NCBI RefSeq assembly: GCF_900094575.1
Contig: NZ_FMAE01000010.1
Span: 1 to 64,000 of the forward strand
Length of the DNA stretch: 64,000 nt
Direction of reading: 5' to 3'
Source of the DNA: Bradyrhizobium yuanmingense
GTDB taxonomy: Bacteria; Pseudomonadota; Alphaproteobacteria; Rhizobiales; Xanthobacteraceae
Of this stretch, positions 41,941 to 49,784 are shown piece by piece. Positions within the stretch are counted from its first letter, which is position 1. The number at the start of each line of letters is the position of its first letter. The position numbers and the translations under genes were made by a program. The notes below the pieces were generated by a model, which worked only from the letters and a program-made list of their open reading frames with translations, was not told where the DNA came from and ran no database searches.

Positions 41941-43632
41941 TCATTCCGCGGCGACGCCTGAGGACGTCACTGCAGCCTGCGCCAGCTGCCGCAGGGCAAA
42001 GCGCTTCAGCTTGCCGGTCTCGGTCTTCGGCAATTGCGCGACGAACTCGATGGCGCGCGGATATTTATACGGCGCGATCTCGCGTTTGACGTGCTCTTGC
42101 AACTCGGCCACCAGCTGAGCGTCAGGGGTCACGCCGGGCGCGGCAATGACATAGGCCTTGACGATCATGCCGCGCGCCTCGTCGGGCGCACCGACCACAC
42201 CGCACTCGGCGACCGCCGGATGCGTGAGCAGTGCCGCTTCGACGTCAGTTCCTGCGATGTTGTAGCCGGCCGACACGATCATGTCGTCGGAGCGCGACTG
42301 GTACCAGAAATAGCCGTCGCTATCCATCAAATAGGTGTCGCCGGTGATGTTCCAGCCGTTCTGGACGTATTTCCGCTGCCGCTCGTCGGCCAGATAGCGG
42401 CAGCCGGTCGGCCCGCGCACGGCGAGAAAGCCCATCGTTCCGGGAGGCACGTCGCTGCCCTCATCATCGACGATCTTGGCTTCATAGCCCGGCACGGGCT
42501 TGCCGGTGGCGCCGGGGCGGATCTCGTCCTCGGTCGCGCTGATGAAGATGTGCAGCATCTCGGTCGAGCCGATGCCGTCCATCAGCTTGATCCCGGTCGC
42601 CTTGAGCCAGGCATCGAATGTTGGCTTGGGAAGGGTCTCGCCCGCAGACACGCATTTGCGGAGCGAAGAAATGTCGCGGCCTGCGAGCTTGCCAAGCATG
42701 GCACGGTATGCGGTCGGCGCCGTGAAGCAGACCGTGGTCTTGTACTGCTCGATCGCATTCAGAATGTCGTCCGGCGTCGTCTTCTCCAGTACAACGAAGG
42801 AGGCGCCGATATGCATCGGAAACAGCACGCCGCCGAAGCCGAAGGTGAAGGCGAGCGGCGCCGAGCCGATAAAGCGATCGTTTTGCTCGGCGCGCAGAAT
42901 GTTGCGCGCATAGCCGTCACAGACCGCGAGCATGTCGCGGTGGAAATGCATGGTGCCCTTGGGATCGCCGGTCGTGCCCGAGGTGAAGGCGATCAGGCAG
43001 ATGTCGTCGGCGGCGGTATCGACCGCCTCGAACTCCGGGCTGACATCGGCGATCAACGCTTCCAGCGAATCCGCCGCGCCATTGCCCCAATAGACGACCC
43101 GCTCGAGACCGGGCGCAGCAGCTTTCGCCTTCTCCATCTCCTCGGCGAGCTTTCCGTCGCACAGCGCCAGCGTGATCTCCGCCTTCTGGATCGGATAGGA
43201 CAGCTCCTTGGCGCGCAGCAGCGGCATCGTCGCCACGCAGATTCCACCGGCCTTGATCACCGCGAGATAGGTCGCAACCATCATCGGATTGTTGGCCGAG
43301 CGCAGCAGCACACGCCCGCCGCTGACGAGACCGAGCTTGCCAACCAGCACATTGGCGATGCGGTTCACCAGCGCCTGCAGCTCGCGATAGGTGTAGCTGA
43401 CGGCCGGGCTGATGACGCAAGGGGCATCGCCATGGCCCTGCTCGACCCAGCGATCGAGGAAATAGCTGACGCAGTTCAGTCGCGGCGGATAGTTCAGCTC
43501 CGGCCGCGTGAAGATGAATTCGGGCCAGAGCTCGCGCGGCGGCAGATGTTGCCGCGCGAACGTATCGACATGGGCCGTCGCGGCGCTGCCGTCAGACGAG
43601 CCCGTCCCTTGAATCTTGGCGGCGTTGGCCAT
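41941..43632 (-). CDS. Benzoate/2-aminobenzoate-type CoA ligase
   Basis: A 563-residue AMP-forming aryl-CoA ligase with P-loop IAFTSGTTGDPKGTMHFHRD, substrate-pocket segment PLAFTFGFGGVLFP, adenylate motif DGIGSTEMLHIFIS, hinge YWYQSRSDDMIVSAGYNIAG and catalytic lysine in PKTETGKLKRF. The N-terminal LNCVSYFLDRWVEQGHGD is typical of benzoate-CoA and 2-aminobenzoate-CoA ligases. The nearby RidA, FAD monooxygenase and remnant of an Old-Yellow-Enzyme-like reductase favour 2-aminobenzoate or a hydroxybenzoate as substrate (inference). A palindromic TTTTAGGCTTAAAA site lies 52 bp upstream. Confidence 0.92.
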   Translation of the reverse strand: MANAAKIQGTGSSDGSAATAHVDTFARQHLPPRELWPEFIFTRPELNYPPRLNCVSYFLDRWVEQGHGDAPCVISPAVSYTYRELQALVNRIANVLVGKLGLVSGGRVLLRSANNPMMVATYLAVIKAGGICVATMPLLRAKELSYPIQKAEITLALCDGKLAEEMEKAKAAAPGLERVVYWGNGAADSLEALIADVSPEFEAVDTAADDICLIAFTSGTTGDPKGTMHFHRDMLAVCDGYARNILRAEQNDRFIGSAPLAFTFGFGGVLFPMHIGASFVVLEKTTPDDILNAIEQYKTTVCFTAPTAYRAMLGKLAGRDISSLRKCVSAGETLPKPTFDAWLKATGIKLMDGIGSTEMLHIFISATEDEIRPGATGKPVPGYEAKIVDDEGSDVPPGTMGFLAVRGPTGCRYLADERQRKYVQNGWNITGDTYLMDSDGYFWYQSRSDDMIVSAGYNIAGTDVEAALLTHPAVAECGVVGAPDEARGMIVKAYVIAAPGVTPDAQLVAELQEHVKREIAPYKYPRAIEFVAQLPKTETGKLKRFALRQLAQAAVTSSGVAAE

Positions 43633-43683
43633 CGCACGCTCCTTTCAGCATGGATTGCACCCGGCAGCACGATCTGGAAAACA

Positions 43684-43697
43684 TTTTAGGCTTAAAA
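43684..43697. promoter_or_regulatory. Predicted MarR operator A (CoA ligase promoter)
   Basis: TTTTAGGCTTAAAA, symmetrical TTTTA....TAAAA, 52 bp upstream of the CoA ligase. It is one of six related 14-bp sites in this region. Confidence 0.7.
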
Positions 43698-43776
43698 CAA
43701 TTCGGCGCAATAGGGGATTTTGGGCATCCCGTGCTTTTTCATGCGGCAAAGGGTGTCGGGCTGTCGCGCCCGTAGG

Positions 43777-44268
43777 CTACGGCCGGCGGCGGGCGGCCGA
43801 TTTCTGCGCGGACGCCTTGGTCTTGGCGAGGAGGCGCATCAAGTCGCGCACATCCTTCGGGGAGAGATCGGCGAACAGATCGGCGATCCAGGTCTCGTGC
43901 TCGGCGGCCATCCTGCGGAACTCGGCACGCCCGAGCTTGGTCAGCCGGATCACCTGGACGCGGCGATCGGTGTCTGAGGTCCGCCGGTCGAGATGGCCTG
44001 ATTCCACCAGGCGCTCCACGAGCCCGGTCACATTGCCGTTCGAGACCATCATGCGCTTGGAGACATCTGACAGGGTCATGCCGTCAGGCGCCTTGTCGAG
44101 CTGTGCCATCAGGTCAAAACGCGGCAACGTGACGTCGAACCGCTGCCGCAGCCGGCCGCGCACCTCGCCCTCGATCAGCGTCGTGCAGGTCAGGAGCCGC
44201 AGCCACAGCCGAAGCTCTTCGGCGTGGTCCTCCGGTGTTTCGACAACCTTGGTCTCGGAATCGAGCAT
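43777..44268 (-). CDS. MarR-family transcriptional regulator
   Basis: A 163-residue regulator with winged HTH features DKAPDGMTLSDVSKRMMVSNGNVTGLVERLVESGHLDRRTSDTDRRVQVIRLTKLG, where the DRR wing is the family hallmark. The start at ATG 44268 (MLDSETKVVETPEDH) is likely but not certain; GTG 44286 and GTG 44307 are in frame. It resembles BadR/CouR-type regulators that release DNA on binding an aryl-CoA (inference). Related palindromes occur in its own promoter and five neighbouring promoter sites, so it probably controls the whole 41.5-55.5 kb catabolic region. Confidence 0.9.
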   Translation of the reverse strand: MLDSETKVVETPEDHAEELRLWLRLLTCTTLIEGEVRGRLRQRFDVTLPRFDLMAQLDKAPDGMTLSDVSKRMMVSNGNVTGLVERLVESGHLDRRTSDTDRRVQVIRLTKLGRAEFRRMAAEHETWIADLFADLSPKDVRDLMRLLAKTKASAQKSAARRRP

Positions 44269-44320
44269 GTCGATGCAGTCACTCACGGCCGGCCATGGCG
44301 CGGGCACGGATTCCCCAACG

Positions 44321-44334
44321 TTTTGAGCTTCAAA
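44321..44334. promoter_or_regulatory. Predicted MarR operator B (marR/binding-protein divergent promoter)
   Basis: TTTTGAGCTTCAAA, arms TTTGA/TCAAA, followed by TAA. It lies 53 bp upstream of the MarR start and matches operator A in spacing. Confidence 0.7.
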
Positions 44335-44389
44335 TAAATCCGCGTCGGCCGCAAGTCCAAAGCTGCAACAATCGACCGCACGCCAGTTT

Positions 44390-44403
44390 CTTTAGGCTTC
44401 AAA
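44390..44403. promoter_or_regulatory. Predicted MarR operator C (binding-protein promoter)
   Basis: CTTTAGGCTTCAAA followed by TAATT, in the same divergent region about 145 bp upstream of the binding-protein gene. It differs from operator A at two core positions. Confidence 0.7.
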
Positions 44404-44546
44404 TAATTGGCGCGCAGCTTGCATGCATCGCTGCCCGCAGGATGCGACGCCCCGCGCTCGGCTTGCCGCGGCCGCCGTCATCGGCATAAGCTTTGGATTG
44501 GAGTACGTGGCTTGCAGCGCAAGCCAATCGTCACGAGGGACAGATC

Positions 44547-45722
44547 ATGAAGACGAAAATAACCTTGGCCGCAGCTGCGATGCTACTCGGCACCGTGGTG
44601 ACCCCTGCCCTCGCCCAGGAAAAAATCAAGCTGGGTGTGATCGTGACCCTATCGGGGCCCGCCGCAGCGCTGGGCCAGCAGGTTCGCGACGGCTTCGCCC
44701 TCGCCGTGAAGGATCTCGGCAGCAAGATGGGTGGCCGCGATGTCGAGGTCGTCGTCGTCGACGATGAGCTGAAGCCGGATGCTGCGGTGACCAAGGTGAA
44801 GGGCCTTCTGGAACGTGAGAAGGTCGACTTCGTGGTCGGGCCGATCTTCTCCAACATCCTGCAGGCCATCCACCGGCCCATCACGGAGTCGAAAACCTTC
44901 CTGATCAGCCCCAATGCCGGTCCGTCGACCTTCGCCGGCAAGGATTGCAACCCGTTCTTCTATGTGACCTCGTATCAGAACGATCAGGTGCACGAGATCC
45001 TCGGCAAGGTCGCGCAGGACCGCGGCTACAAGCGGATGTACCTGATGGTGCCGAACTATCAGGCTGGCAAGGATTCGGTGGCTGGCTTCAAGCTGGACTA
45101 CAAGGGCGAGATCGTCGAAGAGTCCTACATGCCGTTGAACACGTTGGATTTCCAGCCGGAGCTCTCCAAGATTTCCTCGCAGAAGCCCGATGCACTGTTC
45201 ACATTCATGCCGGGCGGCCTCGGCGTCAATCTCGTCAAGCAGTACCGGCAGGCCGGGCTCGCCGATACTATTCCGGTGCTCTCGGCCTTCACGGTCGATG
45301 AATCGACCCTGCCGGCACAGCAGGATGCGGCGGTGGGCATGTTCGGTGGCGCGAACTGGGCGCCCAATCTCGACAATCCCCAGAACAAGAAGTTCGTTGC
45401 CGCCTATGAGGCCGCCTACAACAGCGTTCCCGGCACCTACGCCTTCCAGGCCTATGATGCCGCGATGCTGATCGACAGCGCAGTCAAGGCCGTGAAGGGC
45501 AATCTCTCCAACAAGGAGGCCGTTGGCGCCGCGTTGAAGAAGGCCGACTTCACCTCGCTGCGCGGGGCCTTCAAGTTCAACAACAACAATTATCCGATCC
45601 AGGATTTCTACCTGACCAAGGTCGCCAAGCGTCCGGACGGCAAGTTCCAGACCGAGATCGTGCAGAAGGTCTTCGAGAATTACGGCGACCGCTATGCCAA
45701 GGACTGCAAGGCGTCGAACTGA
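44547..45722 (+). CDS. Branched-chain-amino-acid-type ABC solute-binding protein
   Basis: A 391-residue periplasmic protein with signal peptide MKTKITLAAAAMLLGTVVTPALA and GAGGGA before ATG 44547. Peripla_BP_6/LivK-like features are IKLGVIVTLSGPAAALGQQVRDGFALAVKDLG, VVDDELKPDAAVTKVKGLLEREKVDFVVGPIFSN and YQAGKDSVAGFKLDYKGEIVEES. Such proteins near aryl-CoA ligases often bind aromatic acids. No permease or ATPase gene is adjacent, so it must use partners encoded elsewhere. Confidence 0.92.
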   Translation: MKTKITLAAAAMLLGTVVTPALAQEKIKLGVIVTLSGPAAALGQQVRDGFALAVKDLGSKMGGRDVEVVVVDDELKPDAAVTKVKGLLEREKVDFVVGPIFSNILQAIHRPITESKTFLISPNAGPSTFAGKDCNPFFYVTSYQNDQVHEILGKVAQDRGYKRMYLMVPNYQAGKDSVAGFKLDYKGEIVEESYMPLNTLDFQPELSKISSQKPDALFTFMPGGLGVNLVKQYRQAGLADTIPVLSAFTVDESTLPAQQDAAVGMFGGANWAPNLDNPQNKKFVAAYEAAYNSVPGTYAFQAYDAAMLIDSAVKAVKGNLSNKEAVGAALKKADFTSLRGAFKFNNNNYPIQDFYLTKVAKRPDGKFQTEIVQKVFENYGDRYAKDCKASN

Positions 45723-45791
45723 GCATGATCCGGACCCGAAGGGCCGCACTAGCGCAAAGTGCGCAGCGGTTTTCCGATGAAGATCATGCTC
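45721..45791. repeat. Palindromic intergenic repeat (GAGCATGATC type), copy 1
   Basis: Begins GAGCATGATCCGGACCCGAA and ends GGTTTTCCGATGAAGATCAT then GCTC, so the ends are inverted (GAGCATGATC / GATCATGCTC). It overlaps the stop codon of the binding-protein gene. It is the same element as at 46281, with a longer middle. Confidence 0.8.
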
Positions 45792-45828
45792 TGACAATAG
45801 CCGCGCAGCGCGCTACGGGAGGACTGCA

Positions 45829-46284
45829 ATGAAGAGCGAAATCACCGGCATCACGCGGGCCAATGAAGGAATCCAGGGCATTTCCTGGAACATCCTCGGC
45901 CAGACCTACGTGCCGAAGAGCTACGCGGAGAACAGCTTCTCCTGGCACGCGACGCTACCGCCGGGCACCTTCGTGCCGCCGCACATTCACCCCGACCAGG
46001 ATGAGTATCTCTATATGCTGGAGGGCAAGCTCGATTTCATGCTGGGCAATTCGGAGGCGCAGGCCAGTGCAGGCGACCTGATCCGCCTCGGCATGGGCGT
46101 GCCGCACGGCATCTTCAACAAGTCGGAGCAGACCGCCAAGGTGCTGTTCTGGGTCTCGCCGAGCCGCAAGCTGTTCGACCTGTTCTGGGGTCTCCACAAC
46201 ATGAAGGAGCAGAAGCCCGAGGACGTCGTGGCGATGGCCGCCGAGTTCAACATCCACTTCCTGCCGCCGCCGCCCGGCGGCTAG
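45829..46284 (+). CDS. Small cupin-domain protein
   Basis: A 151-residue single-domain cupin with GGGAGGA before ATG 45829. The metal motif PPHIHPDQDEYLYMLEGKLDF supplies two histidines and a glutamate of cupin motif 1; motif 2 (GDLIRLGMGVPHGIFNKSE) supplies the last histidine. It resembles quercetin-dioxygenase-like small cupins. It could be an isomerase, a decarboxylase or a dioxygenase acting on an aromatic intermediate. It is flanked on both sides by the same palindromic repeat. Confidence 0.88.
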   Translation: MKSEITGITRANEGIQGISWNILGQTYVPKSYAENSFSWHATLPPGTFVPPHIHPDQDEYLYMLEGKLDFMLGNSEAQASAGDLIRLGMGVPHGIFNKSEQTAKVLFWVSPSRKLFDLFWGLHNMKEQKPEDVVAMAAEFNIHFLPPPPGG

Positions 46285-46329
46285 AGCATGATCCGGAAAA
46301 GTGCGTAGCGGTTTTCCGAAAAGATCATG
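46281..46329. repeat. Palindromic intergenic repeat (GAGCATGATC type), copy 2
   Basis: A 49-bp element with terminal inverted repeats GAGCATGATCCGGAAAA / TTTTCCGAAAAGATCATGCTC. It lies immediately after the cupin gene and may act as a terminator for both converging genes. Confidence 0.8.
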
Positions 46330-46393
46330 CTCAAACAATAACCCAAAAGCGCGATGACGATTCGTCCCAATCGCATCGCGCTTTAGGCGCGCT

Positions 46394-47644
46394 TCAGGCG
46401 CGCACCGCCGCGAGTCCGGGCACCGCGGCGAAACCTGCCTTGGTGGCATAGCCGCGCACGATGGCCTCGCGCTGGGAATAGCTCAGGACGTTGTCGACAT
46501 TGTCGAAGCCGTCGGGCGCGAGCTGCTCGACGGCGTCGATAACGCCCTCCGGCCCGCCGCGCCGGTTGGAGCGGACGATTTCGGCCGTCATCGGCAGACG
46601 CTTCTTCTCGTATTCGAGCAAGGCCTGTCGCGGGTGTTCGGCGCGCACCAGCACATCCGCAAGACAGCGCGCGTCGAGAATGGCCTGCGAGGCGCCGTTC
46701 GACCCCACCGGATACATCGGATGCGCGGCATCGCCGAGCAGCGTGACCCTGCCCGATGACCAATAGGGCAAGGGATCGCGATCGCAGGTCGGATATTCGT
46801 AGAATTCGGGCGTTGCCGAGATCAGGCTCTTCACGTCGATATAGGGCACCGAGAAGCGCGCCACGTGCGGCATCAGCTCCTCGCGGCGGCCCGGCCGCGA
46901 CCAGTCTTCCTTCCGCGGCGGCGGCGCGTTGCCCTCGCCCACTTTTACCAGCACCGCCCAATTGGTCAGGCGGCTCGCCGGGCTCGATCCTTCCGCGATG
47001 GGATAGATCACCACCTTGGCATTGAGACCGCCGGCCACGATCATCGATTTTCCGGTGAGGAACAGCGGCCAGTCGCGCGCACCGCGCCACAGCATGAGGC
47101 CATTCCAGCACGGCGGCCCTTCGTTCGGAAACAGCGTCTCGCGGACGCGCGAGTGAATGCCGTCGGCGCCGATCAGGATATCGCCGCGCGCGGTGTGGAC
47201 ATGGGCGCCGGCGCGATCGAAGAAGTAAGCGGTGACGCCGCCCTCGTCCTGCGAGAAGGCGCCGAGCCGGCAGCCGGTGTGAATCGCCCCACGGCCCAAC
47301 CGCTGCTCGACGGCACGATGGATGACGCCCTGAAGCCGGCCGCGATGGATCGAGAATTGCGGCACATCGTGGCCGGCGTCGATGCCGCGAGCTTCGCGCC
47401 AGACCTCCTGGCCATGGCGGTTGAGATAATAGAGCTGATCGGTGCGGATCGCGACCTCGTCGAGCTTCTGCAGCAGGCCGAGGCCGGCCAACTCCCGCAT
47501 CGCGTGCGGCAGCGTGTTGATGCCGACGCCGAGCTCGCGAATGGTGTCGGCCTGCTCGAAGATCTCGCAATCCAGGCCGCGCGAGCGGAACATCAAAGCC
47601 GTCGTGAGACCACCGATACCGCCACCGACGATAATCGCCTTCAT
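46394..47644 (-). CDS. FAD-dependent aromatic monooxygenase (PHBH/salicylate hydroxylase superfamily)
   Basis: A 416-residue group A flavin monooxygenase. It has an N-terminal dinucleotide fold MKAIIVGGGIGGLTTALMF and EQADTIRELGVGINTLPHA, the DG motif DILIGADGIHSRVRE, and the FAD-ribityl GD motif RVTLLGDAAHPMYPVGSNGASQAILDA. These imply NAD(P)H-dependent ring hydroxylation. It is leftward, downstream of a decayed reductase fragment and a MarR-type operator. Salicylyl- or aminobenzoyl-CoA monooxygenases are usually larger fusions, so this enzyme likely acts on a free aromatic acid or heterocycle. Confidence 0.9.
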   Translation of the reverse strand: MKAIIVGGGIGGLTTALMFRSRGLDCEIFEQADTIRELGVGINTLPHAMRELAGLGLLQKLDEVAIRTDQLYYLNRHGQEVWREARGIDAGHDVPQFSIHRGRLQGVIHRAVEQRLGRGAIHTGCRLGAFSQDEGGVTAYFFDRAGAHVHTARGDILIGADGIHSRVRETLFPNEGPPCWNGLMLWRGARDWPLFLTGKSMIVAGGLNAKVVIYPIAEGSSPASRLTNWAVLVKVGEGNAPPPRKEDWSRPGRREELMPHVARFSVPYIDVKSLISATPEFYEYPTCDRDPLPYWSSGRVTLLGDAAHPMYPVGSNGASQAILDARCLADVLVRAEHPRQALLEYEKKRLPMTAEIVRSNRRGGPEGVIDAVEQLAPDGFDNVDNVLSYSQREAIVRGYATKAGFAAVPGLAAVRA

Positions 47645-47883
47645 CGCCCTAACTCCACTCGAACCGCAGGCAATGGGTTAAGGTCGCACGGGCGGTCACT
47701 CCGCCGCAAGCGGCTTTGTCGCGTCCGCCTTGAGCTCGGCCCGGGTCTTGGGCTTAGTCTTAATTCTCAGCTCCTGGAGATCCTGCCGGTCGCGCACGCT
47801 GTCGCGGAACCCGAATACATGCGCATCGGCGACATCATCGCGCGATTGGCGAGCTTCATCTCACGCAGGCGGCAATGAAATTA
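47645..47883 (-). pseudogene. Remnant of an Old-Yellow-Enzyme-like reductase
   Basis: Reading leftward from 47880, one frame gives FHCRLREMKLANRAMMSPMR then MYSGSATACATG before a stop near 47770. The LREMKLANR..MSPM.MYS string is the start of the TIM-barrel reductase domain found in bifunctional salicylyl-CoA/2-aminobenzoyl-CoA monooxygenase-reductases. A second frame then reads HVFGFRDSVRDRQDLQELRI and continues to a stop at 47696. No complete gene is possible. The interval is 306 bp long and otherwise empty. A frameshifted deletion remnant is the best explanation, at moderate confidence. Confidence 0.45.
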
Positions 47884-47900
47884 TTTTAAACCTAAAATAA
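47881..47900. promoter_or_regulatory. Predicted MarR operator D (beside the reductase remnant)
   Basis: TTATTTTAAACCTAAAATAA with perfect 8-bp arms. Read on the minus strand, its core TTTTAGGTTTAAAA matches operator A at 13 of 14 positions. It lies directly upstream of the reductase remnant and 237 bp upstream of the FAD monooxygenase. Confidence 0.75.
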
Positions 47901-47950
47901 TCCCCCGCAAGTCCCCCTTGCTGGATTGGCTGCAGATAATTACGACCGGC

Positions 47951-48787
47951 TCAGTCGCCCCTGAAGACCGGTTTGACCTTGCTGGCGAAAGCCTCGAAGG
48001 CGCGCTCGAAATCCGCCGTTGTCATGCACAGGGCTTGAGCCACGGCCTCTGCCTCGATCGCCTCCTCGACGGACATCGCCCATTCCATAGCCAGCATCCG
48101 CTTGGTCATGGTGTTGGCGAAGGTCGGGCCTTCCGCGACCTGCTTGGCCAGAACCTGCGCCTGGGGCAGCACCTGCTCCGGGGTGACGATACGGCTGAAG
48201 AAGCCCCAGCGCTCGCCCTCTTCCGCCGTCATGAACCGGCCGGTGTAGAGCAGCTCGGAGGCGCGGGACTGCCCGATGATCCGCGGCAGGATGGCGCAAG
48301 CACCCATGTCGCAACCAGCCAGCCCCACCTTGTTGAACAGGAACGCCACCTTGGCCCCGCTCGCCGCAAGGCGCATATCAGACGCCATCGCGATGATCGC
48401 TCCGGCCCCGGCACAGATACCTTCGACCGCGGCTACGATCGGCTGCGGACAGGCCCGCATCGCCTTGACGAGGTCGCCGGTCATGCGCGTGAAGGCGGTC
48501 AGACCCTTGGTGTCCATCTTCACCAGCGGGCCGATGATCTCGAACACGTCGCCGCCGGACGAGAAATTGCCGCCGGCACCCGTCACGACGATGGACTTGA
48601 CCGCGTCGTCGAAGGCGCAGGCGCGGAAGAAGTCGGTCAGTTCCCGATAGCTCTCGAACGTCAGCGGATTCTTTCGTTCGGGACGGTTGAGCGTGACCGT
48701 CGCAACGCCGTCGACCGCGGCGAGCAGGAAATGCTGCGGTGAGTAATCCGCAAGCGGCACGGTAACGGGATTGGCTGGTCTGCTCAT
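47951..48787 (-). CDS. Crotonase-family enzyme with unusual active site
   Basis: A 278-residue crotonase with AAGGAGA before ATG 48787. The fold is clear: LNRPERKNPLTFESYREL, IVVTGAGGNFSSGGDVFEI, AVEGICAGAGAIIAMASDMRLA. The two hydratase glutamates are replaced (GAGAIIA; FLFNKVGLA). An aspartate appears in GLAGCDMGACAILPRI, about where 4-chlorobenzoyl-CoA dehalogenase carries its nucleophilic Asp (GNDTA). It may therefore act on an aryl-CoA ester rather than on an enoyl-CoA (inference). It is downstream of the SDR gene in the same direction, behind operator E. Confidence 0.88.
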   Translation of the reverse strand: MSRPANPVTVPLADYSPQHFLLAAVDGVATVTLNRPERKNPLTFESYRELTDFFRACAFDDAVKSIVVTGAGGNFSSGGDVFEIIGPLVKMDTKGLTAFTRMTGDLVKAMRACPQPIVAAVEGICAGAGAIIAMASDMRLAASGAKVAFLFNKVGLAGCDMGACAILPRIIGQSRASELLYTGRFMTAEEGERWGFFSRIVTPEQVLPQAQVLAKQVAEGPTFANTMTKRMLAMEWAMSVEEAIEAEAVAQALCMTTADFERAFEAFASKVKPVFRGD

Positions 48788-48828
48788 GGGATCTCCTTGG
48801 CTTTCTTTTTCCGCGTCTGCCAGGCAGG

Positions 48829-49590
48829 CTAGACTTCGCCACCGGCCACTGCGATCGCCTGTCCGGTGATCGCGCTCGCGCCCTCGCCGCACAGCCAGAG
48901 AACCGCGTCTGCGACCTCCTGGGGGGTGACCAGGCGCCCTTGCGGATTGTGCTTCGCAAGCTCGGCGATCGCCTGCTCCCGCGTTCGGCCGGTCTTCTTC
49001 ATGATGTTGTCGATGCTGCCGGCAACGAGATCGGTGTCGGTGAAGCCGGGACACACCGCATTCACGGTGACGTTGCTTCCAGCCATCTCGAGGGCAAGGG
49101 AACGCACGAGGCCGATCACGGCGTGTTTGGCCGCTGCATACGCGCTGACATAGGCGTAGCCCTTGAGGCCTGCGGTGGACGCTACCGCGACGATGCGCCC
49201 GTAGGGACGATCCTTCATGCCCGGCAGCACGGCCTGGACGGCATGCACGACGCCCATGAAATTGACATCCATCATCCGGCTGAAGAGCGCACTGTCCGAT
49301 TTCGCGAACGGCGCCGATTCAGCGCTGCCCGCATTGGCAATCAGGATGTCGATCGGCTTGCGCGCACTTGCCCCGGCGATCGCGGCTTTCAGAGACGCTT
49401 CGTCCGAGACATCAGCGACAGCCGTAAAGTGCGCGGCGCCTGCATTGACCGCCTCGTCGAGAACCGCCGCGTTCCGGCCAAGCACGGTCACGGTCGCACC
49501 GGCGCCGACGAGAGCGGACGCGATCGCGCGGCCGATGCCGCGCCCGCCACCGGTGACCAGCGCGTGCGGCGAATGCGGCAATCCGGACAT
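48829..49590 (-). CDS. Short-chain dehydrogenase (3-hydroxyacyl-CoA dehydrogenase-like)
   Basis: A 253-residue classical SDR with HALVTGGGRGIGRAIASALVG at the cofactor turn, DILIANAGSAE (NAG motif), catalytic Ser in VAVASTAGLKG and YAAAKHAVIGL, and AVCPGFTDTDLV. It ends ITGQAIAVAGGEV. Leftward, first of the SDR-crotonase pair, with operator E 40 bp upstream. It probably oxidises a beta-hydroxyacyl-CoA in the same pathway. Confidence 0.92.
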   Translation of the reverse strand: MSGLPHSPHALVTGGGRGIGRAIASALVGAGATVTVLGRNAAVLDEAVNAGAAHFTAVADVSDEASLKAAIAGASARKPIDILIANAGSAESAPFAKSDSALFSRMMDVNFMGVVHAVQAVLPGMKDRPYGRIVAVASTAGLKGYAYVSAYAAAKHAVIGLVRSLALEMAGSNVTVNAVCPGFTDTDLVAGSIDNIMKKTGRTREQAIAELAKHNPQGRLVTPQEVADAVLWLCGEGASAITGQAIAVAGGEV

Positions 49591-49630
49591 GCGCTGGCTC
49601 CCTCGGATCTCGTGACCAGTGTTCGATATA

Positions 49631-49644
49631 TTTTAACCTTCAAG
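49631..49644. promoter_or_regulatory. Predicted MarR operator E (SDR promoter)
   Basis: TTTTAACCTTCAAG, a weaker member of the site family (10-11 of 14 positions), 40 bp upstream of the leftward SDR gene. Confidence 0.5.
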
Positions 49645-49708
49645 TTTTTGCAACGAAAGCGGCGCTCGACCGGCCAGCGCCGCCGCGCGGGAGACGGCCC
49701 GAAAATTG

Positions 49709-49722
49709 CTTTAAGTATAAAA
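49709..49722. promoter_or_regulatory. Predicted MarR operator F (hydrolase operon promoter)
   Basis: CTTTAAGTATAAAA, imperfect palindrome with TTTA/TAAA arms, 63 bp upstream of the rightward hydrolase operon. With E it controls the divergent pair. Confidence 0.55.
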
Positions 49723-49784
49723 TTATCGCTTTCCATCTCCGAAAGGCCTGTTAGCATCGAAGGGGCCCAGCAGAAGGATGTCGC

